From Salinimicrobium sp049680855 (lineage in GTDB: Bacteria; Bacteroidota; Bacteroidia; Flavobacteriales; Flavobacteriaceae): 64,000 bases of DNA. A program made the translations under genes and the position numbers. The notes beneath the pieces were generated by a model. It made no database searches. It saw nothing but the letters and a program-made list of their open reading frames with translations, and had not been told where the DNA came from. This document shows, piece by piece, positions 1 through 8,338 of this stretch (position 1 is the first letter of the stretch; every line of letters starts with the position of its first letter). The stretch covers positions 124,001-188,000 of the forward strand of contig NZ_JBMPGS010000004.1 in assembly GCF_049680855.1 (NCBI RefSeq). Reading direction: 5' to 3'.

Positions 1-441
1 TTCTATTTCTGAAAAATATATTTTTTTCTTCTGAAGGCTGAAAGTGTTAGATACTGGCACTTTTTCACCCCACGGAGCCAAAAACAACTGCTGAAGGATC
101 TCTTTTGTGTCTGGTTCAGGAAATAAGGAGGTATAGTTGAGCTTCTCCTGTTCCTCCTGGGATACCGGGTATGCTTCTACACCGGTGTAATCCACCTGTA
201 AATTTCTTTTTCTAGCTTCCAGAAAAGTGATGAGCGCATTGAGACCGGTTCCATAGCCTATTTCCAGAATGGAGACCTCTTTTGCCATTTTTGAGACCTC
301 TAAAAAATGCTCCAGTCCTGTTTTTATAAAAACATGATATGCCTCCTGTACCGCCCCATGCTTTGAATGATAATGCTCATTCCATTCCGGTAGAAAAATG
401 GTCGAGGAACCATCGGCAGTTGTTATAATTTCTCTTTTCAA
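1..441 (-). CDS. mnmD: MnmD-type tRNA methyltransferase, N-terminal part (runs off the left edge)
   Basis: About 147 residues are visible; the C-terminus lies beyond the window. The N-terminus reads KREIITTADGSST, followed by EWNEHYHSKHGAVQEAYHVF and a class I methyltransferase SAM-binding motif LEIGYGTGLNA near residue 50. This pattern is typical of the single-domain MnmD of Bacteroidota, which methylates the 5-aminomethyl-2-thiouridine of the tRNA wobble position. The only sensible start is a TTG at 439-441, one base after the stop of the upstream DUF4920 gene, so the two are probably cotranscribed and translationally coupled. The family call is strong; the non-ATG start is inferred from alignment with the usual MKREI beginning. 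Confidence 0.85.
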   Translation of the reverse strand, partial: MKREIITTADGSSTIFLPEWNEHYHSKHGAVQEAYHVFIKTGLEHFLEVSKMAKEVSILEIGYGTGLNALITFLEARKRNLQVDYTGVEAYPVSQEEQEKLNYTSLFPEPDTKEILQQLFLAPWGEKVPVSNTFSLQKKKIYFSEIE

Positions 442-442
442 T

Positions 443-961
443 CTAATTCTTTTTTATGGCTACTCCGTCGGCCAGGAAAGACCAGGTTTTTTTAGGTTCC
501 ACGATAGCAGCAACCTCTTCGGGGGATTTGCCGGCATCTTCAGCAAAATGTCTCTGGTCATCTACAGAAACTTCAGATACATAGGCCTTACCGTTAACAA
601 CTACTTCCTGTTCTTCGATATCCTTTGGAACAAAAAAGGCATAATCTTTAAATTTTACCATCACCTCTTTTTCACCGGGTAACTCCAGGTTCATCCAACA
701 GCCTTTCTTTTTACAAACTGAATTCACACTACTTTCAAATCGAACATCTACGGTATCGCCAACTTCTAAATTTTGAAATTTCTCGTTCATTTCTTCCGCA
801 GAAAGTACTTCATGATTCTGAAATCCTTCACCTACAACACTGTAAGAAGCAGGAAATTCATTTGTAGTAATGGAAAGATCCTCTTCCATTGAGCTCTGAG
901 GTTTATCCTTGCAGGAAATTGCTACAAAGAAAATAAACAATAACATTGATAATTTTTTCAT
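443..961 (-). CDS. DUF4920 domain lipoprotein
   Basis: This 172-residue protein starts with a lipoprotein signal ending in VAISCKDKP, so the mature form is probably attached to a membrane from Cys17. The body (about 40-165) has the features I associate with DUF4920: VGDTVDVRFESSVNSVCKKKGCWMN, then a FKDYAFFVP segment and a VNGKAYVSEVSVDDQRHFAEDAG stretch. The paired cysteines in CKKKGCW may be functional, but no activity is established. It lies immediately upstream of mnmD and divergent from ilvE, a gene order I know from related flavobacteria. The biochemical role is unknown. Confidence 0.8.
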   Translation of the reverse strand: MKKLSMLLFIFFVAISCKDKPQSSMEEDLSITTNEFPASYSVVGEGFQNHEVLSAEEMNEKFQNLEVGDTVDVRFESSVNSVCKKKGCWMNLELPGEKEVMVKFKDYAFFVPKDIEEQEVVVNGKAYVSEVSVDDQRHFAEDAGKSPEEVAAIVEPKKTWSFLADGVAIKKN

Positions 962-1036
962 GATTTTTCGGATTTATATATAGAAAATAAAACAAATTTA
1001 CCAAAGCAGTTCATTTTAAAAATGCTTTAATTTCAG

Positions 1037-1044
1037 TAAATTTG
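1037..1044 (+). promoter_or_regulatory. -7 promoter box of ilvE
   Basis: TAAATTTG matches the Bacteroidota -7 consensus TAnnTTTG and ends 20 bases before the ilvE start codon. No clear TTG -33 box was found at the usual distance. Confidence 0.5.
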
Positions 1045-1064
1045 AACAAATTTAATGACACAAC

Positions 1065-2138
1065 ATGAAAAATGGTTCAACTCTCCAACTGGAGATACAA
1101 AAAGCCCCCACTTCTAAGATTGATTCTGTTGATTTCGATAAGCTCGTTTTCGGTAATGTTTTTACTGACCACATGATGGTATGCGATTTTAAGAATGGTG
1201 AATGGCAGAAACCTAAAGTCATGCCTTACGGCCCGCTCGAGCTGGAACCTTCAGCACGGGTGTTTCATTACGGGCAGGCAGTTTTTGAAGGAATGAAGGC
1301 TTTTAAGGATGATGATGACCAGGTTTGGTTATTTAGACCTGAAGAAAACTTTAACCGCCTCAATAAATCTTCTAAAAGACTGGCTATTCCGGAATTTCCA
1401 ACTTCGATGTTCTTTGAAGGCCTGGAAGCTTTGCTTAACCTTGACCGCGATTGGATCAAAAAAGGCTTCGGAAATTCCCTTTACATTCGCCCTTTTGTAA
1501 TAGCTACAGAAGCAGGAGTATCTGCTTCGCCTTCTAAAGAATATAAATTTCTCATCATTTGCTCTCCTGCACAGGCCTATTATAGCGGAGATGTACGGGT
1601 AGTTTTTGCAGAGCAGTTTAGCCGCGCAGCCAATGGTGGTGTAGGTTATGCAAAAGCAGCCGGGAATTATGGCGCACAATTTTATCCTACAAACTTGGCA
1701 AAGGAAGAAGGATATCAGCAAATCATCTGGACAGATGCCAATACACACGAATTCCTGGAAGAGGCTGGAACCATGAATATTTTCTTTAGAGTTGGTGATA
1801 AATTACTCACTGCTCCCATCAGCGACCGCATTCTGGATGGGGTGACTCGAAAAAGTGTAATCCAACTTGCCGAAGATAATGGCATTAACGTAGAAGTGCG
1901 CCCAGTGGCCGTAAAGGAAATCGTAGATGCCGCAAAAAAGGGAGAGCTTAAGGAGATTTTTGGTTCGGGAACGGCTGCCACTATTAACCCGGTCAAGGGA
2001 TTTGGCTACAAAGGCGAAAAATTTGAATTAGAAGATCAGGAGGATTCTTATGCCAGGCTCTTCAAAAATAAATTAATGGAAATTCAATACAACAAGACCG
2101 AAGACAAATTTGGCTGGAGACATCTGGTGAAAGAGTAA
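1065..2138 (+). CDS. ilvE: Branched-chain amino acid aminotransferase
   Basis: A 357-residue fold-type IV PLP aminotransferase of the BCAT group. It transfers the amino group between leucine, isoleucine or valine and 2-oxoglutarate, the last step of branched-chain synthesis and the first of their breakdown. Visible motifs are FHYGQAVFEGMKAF (about 67-80), the PLP lysine at about residue 197 within GYAKAAGNYG, and EAGTMNIFF. Length is normal for the family. It is a single-gene unit with a TAnnTTTG promoter upstream and a strong hairpin downstream. Cytoplasmic. Confidence 0.95.
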   Translation: MKNGSTLQLEIQKAPTSKIDSVDFDKLVFGNVFTDHMMVCDFKNGEWQKPKVMPYGPLELEPSARVFHYGQAVFEGMKAFKDDDDQVWLFRPEENFNRLNKSSKRLAIPEFPTSMFFEGLEALLNLDRDWIKKGFGNSLYIRPFVIATEAGVSASPSKEYKFLIICSPAQAYYSGDVRVVFAEQFSRAANGGVGYAKAAGNYGAQFYPTNLAKEEGYQQIIWTDANTHEFLEEAGTMNIFFRVGDKLLTAPISDRILDGVTRKSVIQLAEDNGINVEVRPVAVKEIVDAAKKGELKEIFGSGTAATINPVKGFGYKGEKFELEDQEDSYARLFKNKLMEIQYNKTEDKFGWRHLVKE

Positions 2139-2160
2139 TTTTTTTATCTACATGAATATA

Positions 2161-2197
2161 AAAGAGGAGCCAAAAATGTCATTTTTGGCTCCTCTTT
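2161..2197. terminator. Bidirectional terminator hairpin between ilvE and the MazG-like gene
   Basis: The arms 2161-2178 and 2180-2197 are perfectly complementary over 18 bp around one central base, with A/T tracts at both ends, and sit between two convergent genes. A loop of this size cannot form as drawn; in RNA the central pairs would open. The centre (2172-2186) is an exact copy of the AAAAATGNCATTTTT palindrome that recurs in the window. Confidence 0.8.
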
Positions 2198-2211
2198 GTT
2201 TTGCGCGTTTA

Positions 2212-2598
2212 TTATTCTTTAAGAATGGCCTTAATATTTGGTGCCAAAAAGTTAGGCCCTTTTAGTACTTTTCCATCTTTGCGGTAGACTGGTTTTCCAT
2301 CGGCACCAAGTTTGCTCATATTGCTTTTCTGGATCTCCTCAAACACTTCTTCTATTTTATCCTGCATTCCGTGTTCTATGATCGTTCCACAAAGAATGTA
2401 AAGCATATCTCCCAGCGCATCTGCCACTTCTACTACATCTCCCGCGTTTGCCGCTTCAAGATATTCTTCATTTTCTTCTTTCATAAGTTCAAAACGAAGC
2501 AAGTTTTTGGCATTTCCAAGGTTGCCGGTAGGCTTGTCTTTTATTCCCAGCCCAAAAGCCGAATGAAACTCCTTTACAGCTGCTATTTTCTTTTTCAT
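2212..2598 (-). CDS. MazG/PRA-PH-like nucleoside triphosphate pyrophosphohydrolase
   Basis: A 128-residue all-alpha NTP pyrophosphatase-type protein. The metal-binding pattern is visible: EExxE-like ELMKEENEEYLEA near residue 40, followed by VVEVADALGDMLYILCG near residue 60. The C-terminal part (KPVYRKDGKVLKGPNFLAPN) matches proteins annotated as phosphoribosyl-ATP pyrophosphohydrolase-like in flavobacteria. Likely a cytoplasmic enzyme that hydrolyses NTPs or modified dNTPs to monophosphates; the substrate cannot be told from sequence. It is convergent with ilvE and divergent from the small membrane protein at 2644. Confidence 0.75.
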   Translation of the reverse strand: MKKKIAAVKEFHSAFGLGIKDKPTGNLGNAKNLLRFELMKEENEEYLEAANAGDVVEVADALGDMLYILCGTIIEHGMQDKIEEVFEEIQKSNMSKLGADGKPVYRKDGKVLKGPNFLAPNIKAILKE

Positions 2599-2620
2599 TG
2601 CTAATATTCTTTAGATGCTC

Positions 2621-2628
2621 TAACTTTG
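2621..2628 (+). promoter_or_regulatory. -7 promoter box for the small membrane protein gene
   Basis: TAACTTTG matches TAnnTTTG and ends 15 bases before the ATG at 2644, implying a very short 5' leader. It also argues against the upstream TTG (2626), which would lie inside the promoter. Confidence 0.5.
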
Positions 2629-2643
2629 CATAAAACTATAAAA

Positions 2644-2832
2644 ATGTTCACTACAGGTCAGCTCATTTTTGGAGCGATTTTCTTCATTGCCTTTGTTATT
2701 GTAATTATTTACACTTACCGAAAGGACCTTCAGCTGCATCGCAAGTATTACAAGGGAACGCTGTACATTTTATTAGGATTTATCCTGTTCATTGCCCTTT
2801 TGTTTGTCATCAAATTGTATTTAAAACCTTAA
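2644..2832 (+). CDS. Small two-helix membrane protein, unknown function
   Basis: A 62-residue protein starting MFTTGQLIFG. It has two hydrophobic helices (about 7-24 and 38-58) joined by a basic, aromatic loop, TYRKDLQLHRKYYKG, and a lysine/proline C-terminus. I recognise similar uncharacterised flavobacterial proteins but no named domain. The start was chosen as the ATG at 2644 because an in-frame TTG at 2626 overlaps a good -7 box. A monocistronic inner-membrane protein is likely. Confidence 0.65.
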   Translation: MFTTGQLIFGAIFFIAFVIVIIYTYRKDLQLHRKYYKGTLYILLGFILFIALLFVIKLYLKP

Positions 2833-3218
2833 TTTCTGAATAAAAAACTTCAGCATTTGATCTTCAAAAGTTGTTGGTTGAACAACTTCATTACGGGATT
2901 CATATAGCAGGACCTCCAAAGTCTCCTGCCTGGTAGGATACAATTGGAATGATATGCTATGACCACTTCTGTTCCGGCTTTATCCAAAAAATTTTCGGCG
3001 CAGGAAAAAAATGTTACAGGTACCGGTAGAAGCATCAGTGAATGTCTAAATTTCCTTTCTAAGATTAAAATTTACACTAAAAAGGTACTAGGTTTTGCTG
3101 AGTCTATCAATGGTTAAAAGTATCTTGTTATTTTTAATATTTCTCAAATGGAAATAATTTAACATAATGTAAAATAACTATCTTAGCAATAAGATTTAAT
3201 TCAAAAGCAGCCCTATAT
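2833..3218. other. 386-bp intergenic gap
   Basis: No recognisable gene. A 52-codon plus-strand frame (2959-3117, starting MTTSVPALSK) and a 61-codon minus-strand frame overlap each other; neither has convincing protein character or a good promoter. The last 100 bases are very AT-rich and probably carry the promoter of the SRPBCC gene. Confidence 0.5.
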
Positions 3219-4262
3219 ATGAAAATTATCAAGTACCTCCTCTTTTTATTGCTTATTGCTATTATCGCCGGTTCTATTTATGTAGCCACTAAGGACGGTT
3301 CATATAAAATTGAGGAAACAAGGGTAATAAATGCACCTGCACCGCTGCTATTTAACGAAGTAAATGATTTTTCAACATGGAAGAACTGGTCTGCCTGGAA
3401 GAATGGTGACGAAATAATCATTGAACTTTCAGAAGTACCACAAGGCCAGGGTGCAGTAATGTCGTGGGAAAGTACCGAAATGAGAGATGGCACGGTTACA
3501 AATACGGAAGTTATTCCCTTTAACACTATTCAGCAGCAATTAAATCTTGAAATAAGCATTGGTGAAACCAGTAGTGACATGTACTGGATTTTTGAACCTT
3601 CTAATGAAGGAACCCGAGTAACCTGGGGAATTGAGGGAAAGCAGAGTTTTAAAGAAAAGCTTTCATACATCCTTCAGGATCAGGATTTAAATGAAATTTT
3701 TAGACCAAAGCTTGAACAAGGACTGGAAGGTCTTGAAAGGGAGATTATAAGACAGATGGAACTTTATTCCATCAATGTTGACGGAGTGACACAACACGGC
3801 GGCGGGTATTATATGTACACCACCACTGCAACTAGAATAAATGAGGTCAACCAGAAAGCCGTCGAAATGATCGAACAAGTTAGCCTGTATATGGAAAACA
3901 ACAATATCTCGATTAGCGGAAAACCCTTCGTCATTTACAATCAAAGGGATGACCAGAATGGAACTACCATCTTTTCAGCAGCGGTGCCCACTCCAAGCCA
4001 AATGATCACTCCCGCAGGTAGTCCCGTACTTGCCGGTTATCTTGAACCGCAGCGGGTAGTAAAAACGACGCTACGCGGAAACAGAAAAAATGCACTGGAA
4101 GCCTGGGAAGCGACTTATTCATTTATTCAGGAAAATGGATATCAGGTAGATCCGGAAGGTACTCCTTTTGAAGTTTATATTACGAATCCGGCAGATGAAG
4201 AAAATCCTGCGAGGCTAGTAACCGAAATCTACATACCAATCCAGTCGAATTCTACGGAATAG
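3219..4262 (+). CDS. Membrane-anchored SRPBCC plus GyrI-like effector-binding protein
   Basis: A 347-residue protein with one N-terminal membrane helix (about 4-22). A START/polyketide-cyclase-like SRPBCC domain follows (about 30-175): IEETRVINAPAPLLFNEVNDF, then FSTWKNWSAW, and YWIFEPSNEGTRVTWGIEG. A GyrI-like effector-binding domain occupies about 200-342 (RINEVNQKAVEMIEQVS, PFVIYNQ, then a VKTTLRG strand). The combination suggests binding of a small hydrophobic ligand at the membrane surface; no DNA-binding domain is present, so it is not itself a regulator. It is followed after 3 bp by crcB, an apparent operon; the functional link is unclear. Confidence 0.7.
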   Translation: MKIIKYLLFLLLIAIIAGSIYVATKDGSYKIEETRVINAPAPLLFNEVNDFSTWKNWSAWKNGDEIIIELSEVPQGQGAVMSWESTEMRDGTVTNTEVIPFNTIQQQLNLEISIGETSSDMYWIFEPSNEGTRVTWGIEGKQSFKEKLSYILQDQDLNEIFRPKLEQGLEGLEREIIRQMELYSINVDGVTQHGGGYYMYTTTATRINEVNQKAVEMIEQVSLYMENNNISISGKPFVIYNQRDDQNGTTIFSAAVPTPSQMITPAGSPVLAGYLEPQRVVKTTLRGNRKNALEAWEATYSFIQENGYQVDPEGTPFEVYITNPADEENPARLVTEIYIPIQSNSTE

Positions 4263-4265
4263 GAT

Positions 4266-4634
4266 ATGATTAAAAATGCGCTTCTTGTATTTATTGGCGG
4301 CGGACTGGGAAGTGTGCTAAGGTATTTGATTTCCAAATATTTAAATAATGCATCGCTTCCATTGGGCACCTTTACAGTAAATATTTTAGGGAGCTTTCTG
4401 CTTGGAATCACGTTTGGATTGATCTTAAAGTATCAGCCTGCCTCAAGTACTGCAAACCTTCTTTTTGGAGTAGGCTTTTGTGGCGGTTTTACTACGTTTT
4501 CAACCTTTGCTGTCGAAAACCAGGTGTTTCTTCGTACGGGCGATTATTCCCACTTTCTTTTATACGCTTTCGGTAGCCTTTTCTTCGGAATTTTAGCAGT
4601 TTTCCTCGGACTTTTCCTTTCCAAATTATTCTGA
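4266..4634 (+). CDS. crcB: Fluoride efflux channel CrcB/Fluc
   Basis: A 122-residue protein with four hydrophobic helices, normal for the CrcB family. Diagnostic motifs are GGGLGSVLRYL (about 10-20), TFTVNILGSFLLG (about 37-49), GFCGGFTTFSTF (about 69-80) and the terminal FLGLFLSKLF. The family forms dual-topology dimeric fluoride channels in the inner membrane. It starts 3 bp after the SRPBCC gene. I looked for a fluoride riboswitch ahead of the pair and saw none. Confidence 0.93.
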   Translation: MIKNALLVFIGGGLGSVLRYLISKYLNNASLPLGTFTVNILGSFLLGITFGLILKYQPASSTANLLFGVGFCGGFTTFSTFAVENQVFLRTGDYSHFLLYAFGSLFFGILAVFLGLFLSKLF

Positions 4635-4689
4635 AGTTAACCAGAACTGAGTTCTCGATTCAGGATAGTCAAAAAAAGGAAAATTTCAT

Positions 4690-5316
4690 CTATTTTTTAA
4701 AAGCCTTCACTCCTGCCGTTATGGCCACGTCAAGATGATTTTCTGAAGGAGGAATGGGACAGGAATACTTCCCGTTATAGGCACAGTATGGATTGTAGGC
4801 TTTATTAAAATCAATTAAAATCCTTTTTGAATCGGGAATGCGCATGTCCAAATATCTTCCGCCTGAATAGCTGGAATTACCGTTGGTAAGATCTGTGAAT
4901 GGTATGAAAAGATAATCCTCATATTCCGCTTTTTTGATCAATTCCTGATTTTGATATAAGTTTAGTTTATATTCTTTTCCCTCCAATTCAAAATATACCT
5001 CACCATATTTCACATACACGGGTTTTCTTTCTGTTGTTGTAGGCATTTCAAATGGTGTTTCATATGGCGTTCGTACAAATTCTGCCTCCACTAAATATTT
5101 ATTATTCACAGGAAAAAAATCAAGTGAGGTAAAGTTTTGAAGATCTTCTTCCTTAAGCGGAGATTCATCAGGATCATGAAAAGAGGCATTTAATTCCTTC
5201 TGAAATTCAGAAAACTCACTCGTCTCCTGAGCAATCCCATCACTCAGTGAAATAAAAAACAGAATCAACAGCAAAAATGCCATTTTTGAAGAGTAAGCTA
5301 CTCTATTGTTCATCAT
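4690..5316 (-). CDS. DUF1684 family exported protein
   Basis: A 208-residue protein with a signal peptide ending near ISLSDGIAQ. The C-terminal half carries the DUF1684 signature: GGRYLDMRIPDS, then DFNKAYNPYCAYNGKYSCP and PPSENHLDVAI. Function is unknown. The annotated ATG (5316) overlaps the end of the upstream hydrolase-like gene by 14 bases, suggesting coupling. An internal ATG at 5283 would give an even more standard signal peptide (MAFLLLILFF) and lies inside a copy of the AAAAATGNCATTTTT palindrome (5273-5287), so the true start is uncertain. Confidence 0.78.
   Translation of the reverse strand: MMNNRVAYSSKMAFLLLILFFISLSDGIAQETSEFSEFQKELNASFHDPDESPLKEEDLQNFTSLDFFPVNNKYLVEAEFVRTPYETPFEMPTTTERKPVYVKYGEVYFELEGKEYKLNLYQNQELIKKAEYEDYLFIPFTDLTNGNSSYSGGRYLDMRIPDSKRILIDFNKAYNPYCAYNGKYSCPIPPSENHLDVAITAGVKAFKK
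5273..5287. repeat. AAAAATGNCATTTTT palindrome, copy 2
   Basis: An exact AAAAATG-C-CATTTTT copy inside the 5' end of the DUF1684 gene. It is the one copy clearly inside an annotated reading frame, and its central ATG is an alternative start for that gene. Confidence 0.6.
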
Positions 5317-6709
5317 AAAATTTTGAGGTTCCCAGGTATTTTTTAACCAGCCAATTAAATTCTGGCGTTAATCTTAAAGCCAGTGTTCCTTCAATATCAT
5401 AAAGAGGTTCAAGCTCCCCATAGCCATTTTTCAGCATTTCCTCAAGATAGAATAGCGCTGTACTGTAATCATCGTCCTGTGCACTCAGGGAGATAATCTT
5501 CTTATACGCCTGGAAATCATTTTGGTCGAAAATGGTTTGTATCATGTTTGCCAAAAGTTGAGATTCAAGCGAAGTTCTTTCAGCAGCCGCAATCTCAGCT
5601 CTTTTCATTTCTGAAATCTTATCAAGAAAATTAAGCAAACGTTTACCCATATCTGCTTCTAATTCATTTTCTCCTCCGGCAAGTTTTTCAAGCTCGAGTT
5701 TTTGAAAATTCCACCACCCAAGATTTTCAAAATTTGCAGTCCCTACGTCTTCATTTAAGTAATAGATAAAGTCATCTATAAGCCGGCTTTCTTTATTTTG
5801 AATTTCACCGGCTGCTTTTCTTTGTTCCGAATAATTCCGGGTACGGGAAAGTTGTCTTTGCTTACTCTCAAGTTCTGAAAGGTTTAGAAGGCCATCATAT
5901 TTAGAGATAAGAATGTCCATAAGATTATAAGCCTTAAAGGAATCACCTGTACTTATCAATTGATTCACCCTGCCCAGGTCATCCTGGTATAATGAGTTTA
6001 TGAGCTGTTGCTGTCTACCAGTTTTTCCAGATTTCATGGCCTGTAAAGTTAGACTGCCCATGGCTGCAGAAATAATAGCAGGATTTGGCCATTCATGCCC
6101 CCCATCAAAGATGTAAACCACAACCGGAAAACCCATGCTTTCAAGTTGCGCCGCAGTTGCACGCATTCCGTACGCAGCAATGTCCTCATCTCCTGCAACA
6201 CCTACAAAAAACAACTTGTTGTTTTTATCGAGATAATCCAGGATTAGCTGATTGTCTCCTATTGCAATGACCCCGTGTATATTTTGATAAACTGCGGGTA
6301 GAGCAGTTGCAGCCTTTGCTCCTTCTCCAAACCCTGCTACCGAAATGCGATTAAAATCCACCGGAATACTCGTCGTCACCGCATGCATTAATCGTGCTGC
6401 CACGTTTACATTCTCCTCCAGGGTGTTATTGGGTGAAATATTATTGGAGGAAGCAAGTATGTAGTCCTGTTCTTCGGCGGCAGTCATAAAAAGTTGAGCA
6501 GCCGTTCTTCCTCTTCCTTCAGAATCAAAGAGAAAAATGACCGGCTTAGGAGATCCATTGTTCTCGAAAGACTGGGGTAGAAATAGGGAATAAGTTTCTC
6601 TGATTGTATCATTTACGGGTAATGAATCCATTACCACTCCTTTTGAGAGCCTCATCTCCTGTGCAGAAACAGATGTGGCGATTAAAAAAATGAATAAAAG
6701 CGTTCTCAT
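5303..6709 (-). CDS. Exported alpha/beta-hydrolase-like protein without a serine nucleophile
   Basis: About 468 residues from the chosen ATG at 6709, which begins with a good signal peptide (MRTLLFIFLIATSVSA); an upstream ATG at 6763 would put 18 residues before it. Residues 20-240 resemble an esterase/dienelactone-hydrolase-like fold: PVIFLFDSEGRG, then VAGFGEGAKAA at the place of the nucleophile elbow, and FDGGHEWPNP at the catalytic histidine. The elbow reads G-F-G-E-G, so the usual serine is glycine. The rest (about 240-468) is helical and charged, possibly TPR-like. It is probably cotranscribed with the downstream DUF1684 gene. Function unknown; a catalytically inactive binding protein is possible. 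Confidence 0.65.
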   Translation of the reverse strand: MRTLLFIFLIATSVSAQEMRLSKGVVMDSLPVNDTIRETYSLFLPQSFENNGSPKPVIFLFDSEGRGRTAAQLFMTAAEEQDYILASSNNISPNNTLEENVNVAARLMHAVTTSIPVDFNRISVAGFGEGAKAATALPAVYQNIHGVIAIGDNQLILDYLDKNNKLFFVGVAGDEDIAAYGMRATAAQLESMGFPVVVYIFDGGHEWPNPAIISAAMGSLTLQAMKSGKTGRQQQLINSLYQDDLGRVNQLISTGDSFKAYNLMDILISKYDGLLNLSELESKQRQLSRTRNYSEQRKAAGEIQNKESRLIDDFIYYLNEDVGTANFENLGWWNFQKLELEKLAGGENELEADMGKRLLNFLDKISEMKRAEIAAAERTSLESQLLANMIQTIFDQNDFQAYKKIISLSAQDDDYSTALFYLEEMLKNGYGELEPLYDIEGTLALRLTPEFNWLVKKYLGTSKFYDEQ

Positions 6710-6750
6710 TGCGAAAAGATAATAATTTTCTATGATTCTAATCCACAAAA

Positions 6751-6780
6751 AAATGGCCTGCATTTATCTGCAAGCCATTT
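6751..6780 (-). terminator. Terminator hairpin after the small membrane gene
   Basis: The arms at 6751-6762 and 6769-6780 (AAATGGCNTGCA type, one mismatch) form a hairpin with an A-run on the plus strand, that is, a U-run in the minus-strand transcript. It separates the gene at 6811-7008 from the hydrolase-like gene, and supports the later start (6709) of the latter. Confidence 0.6.
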
Positions 6781-6810
6781 CTAAATTTTTCTTTTTCAAA
6801 CTAGCTGGTC

Positions 6811-7008
6811 TTATTTCTTCACCTTCTGCTGTCTTAATCTTAAATTGTTTGGAAATAAAACTTTAGCAAACAGGGAGATCATAAAAAGGTCTGTAAACAC
6901 AAAACAGAGTACCCGCATTACCTCAATCCCTTCGTAATTCATTCCCGTAAAACTTATAAATCCAGTGACTAGTGCTATTATTAAAAATAATAAAGTAAAA
7001 ATTTTCAT
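6811..7008 (-). CDS. Small membrane protein, DUF1328-like
   Basis: A 65-residue protein with two hydrophobic helices (about 3-20 and 31-52) and a basic tail. The pattern FLIIALVTGFISFTGM, then ICFVFTDLFMISLF-like residues, resembles the small DUF1328/YtjA membrane proteins, but the middle glycines of that family are not well kept. Monocistronic with its own hairpin terminator. Function unknown. Confidence 0.6.
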   Translation of the reverse strand: MKIFTLLFLIIALVTGFISFTGMNYEGIEVMRVLCFVFTDLFMISLFAKVLFPNNLRLRQQKVKK

Positions 7009-7197
7009 ATCGTCATCTTTTTCAATTCATTCAGGGACAAATGTACCTCATAAGAGAGGGTTTAGGTATTAAAAAACTTGTAATTGGGTAATTTTTAACG
7101 CAGTAATTGTGTAAAGCGAATATATGTTAAGGCTTTTGTTATCAATCACAGGCTTTGAATTCATTTCCAAGATGTCTCTTTCTAAAACCGCAAAAAA

Positions 7198-7221
7198 AAG
7201 CCTCACATTTCTGTGAGGCTT
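7198..7221 (-). terminator. Terminator of the cold-shock gene
   Basis: A perfect 10-bp stem (AAGCCTCACA / TGTGAGGCTT) with a 4-base loop, flanked on the plus strand by an A-run that becomes a U-run in the minus transcript. It lies 34 bases past the csp stop. Confidence 0.9.
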
Positions 7222-7254
7222 AAAGTCTTATAAAATTATAAATCCAGACGAAGA

Positions 7255-7446
7255 CTAAGCTTGTCTAACATTTACTGCATTTATTCCTTTTCTTCCTTCT
7301 TCCAGGTCAAAAGTAACTTCGTCGTCCTGTCTAATTTCATCAACTAATCCATTCGCATGTACGAAATATTCTTTTGTTGATTCTTCGTCTTTAATGAATC
7401 CATATCCTTTTGAATCATTGAAAAACTTAACTGTACCTCTATTCAT
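7255..7446 (-). CDS. Cold-shock domain protein (CspA family)
   Basis: A 63-residue single CSD. RNP1 is seen as KGYGFIK (about 13-19) and RNP2 as YFVHAN (about 27-32); the C-terminus DDEVTFDLEEGRKGINAVNV is typical. Such proteins bind single-stranded RNA or DNA and act as RNA chaperones in the cytoplasm. It is a stand-alone gene with a TAnnTTTG box and a strong terminator. Confidence 0.95.
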   Translation of the reverse strand: MNRGTVKFFNDSKGYGFIKDEESTKEYFVHANGLVDEIRQDDEVTFDLEEGRKGINAVNVRQA

Positions 7447-7467
7447 TGTATAAATTTAAATTGGTCG

Positions 7468-7475
7468 CAAATGTA
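7468..7475 (-). promoter_or_regulatory. -7 promoter box of the cold-shock gene
   Basis: On the minus strand TACATTTG matches TAnnTTTG and ends about 21 bases before the csp start codon. Confidence 0.55.
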
Positions 7476-7512
7476 CAACAAACAATCGGATAAAAAACTA
7501 TAAATCAATAAT

Positions 7513-8136
7513 TTATTCTCCTACGGCAGGAAATGCGATATGAATACCCTGGATAAGCATGTTGGTTCCTATAATGGCTATAATTAATCCCATTATCTTC
7601 TCAATAACAACAATTTTATTTTCGCCAATCAAGCGCACCATATAATCGCTCGAGATAAAAGCGAGGTAGTTAAGCCACATCACAATACCAAACATTGCCA
7701 GGATGATCAACAATTGCAGATAGCCTGCGTTTGTAGTAAAGTTCATCGCGGTTACAATAGTTCCAGGCCCCGCAAGAATAGGAATAGCAAGGGGAGAAAT
7801 AGAAACCCCTTCATTAAAATTAATTTCTGTTTGGTTATCAATACTTGATTGCTGTGCACGAATCATTTCAAAACCTACAAAGAAAACCAGCAATCCACCT
7901 GTAATCTTAAATGCAGGAATGGTAAGTCCGAAGAAATCAAAAATATATTTCCCAAGAATAATAAATCCAGAGACAATTACAAAAGCAGTAAAAGTAGCTT
8001 TTTTGGAAATTTGTCGTTTCGTGGCTTTATCCCTATGCCGGGTAAGACCTAAAAACACAGGCATGTTCCCCAGGGGATTGTTTATGGCTATAAAACCTGT
8101 AAATACTGCTACCGCAAATATCCCCCAATTTTCCAT
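7513..8136 (-). CDS. MarC family integral membrane protein
   Basis: A 207-residue protein with six hydrophobic helices. The N-terminal FIAINNPLGNMPVFLGLT (about 15-32) and the central ISPLAIPILAGPGTIVTAM (about 111-129) are diagnostic of the MarC/UPF0056 family. The molecular function is not settled; the family is not a proven transporter. It is monocistronic and divergent from the LigD genes. Confidence 0.9.
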   Translation of the reverse strand: MENWGIFAVAVFTGFIAINNPLGNMPVFLGLTRHRDKATKRQISKKATFTAFVIVSGFIILGKYIFDFFGLTIPAFKITGGLLVFFVGFEMIRAQQSSIDNQTEINFNEGVSISPLAIPILAGPGTIVTAMNFTTNAGYLQLLIILAMFGIVMWLNYLAFISSDYMVRLIGENKIVVIEKIMGLIIAIIGTNMLIQGIHIAFPAVGE

Positions 8137-8338
8137 CTCTTCATTTTTTTATTCTGCTGTGAAATATCTCAGATTCAGTCGGCAAAAGTATTTCAAATTT
8201 CCAATTTTACAATAACAGTCTTAAAGTTTTTTCATTGTTTTTTAGTGCAAAAAGACCTACTTCTGAAACTCCCGAATTTGAGAGTTCTTTAACGCTTCAA
8301 CAGGTGCAGAATTTGTACTTTTTCAATCCTAAATTTTC

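Noticed and set aside
2850..3035. 61-codon minus-strand frame with a signal-like start
   Set aside because: No recognisable family, no promoter, and an overlapping frame exists on the other strand; more likely non-coding.
3119..3218. Possible fluoride riboswitch ahead of the crcB operon
   Set aside because: The sequence is AT-rich and lacks the conserved pseudoknot segments of that riboswitch.
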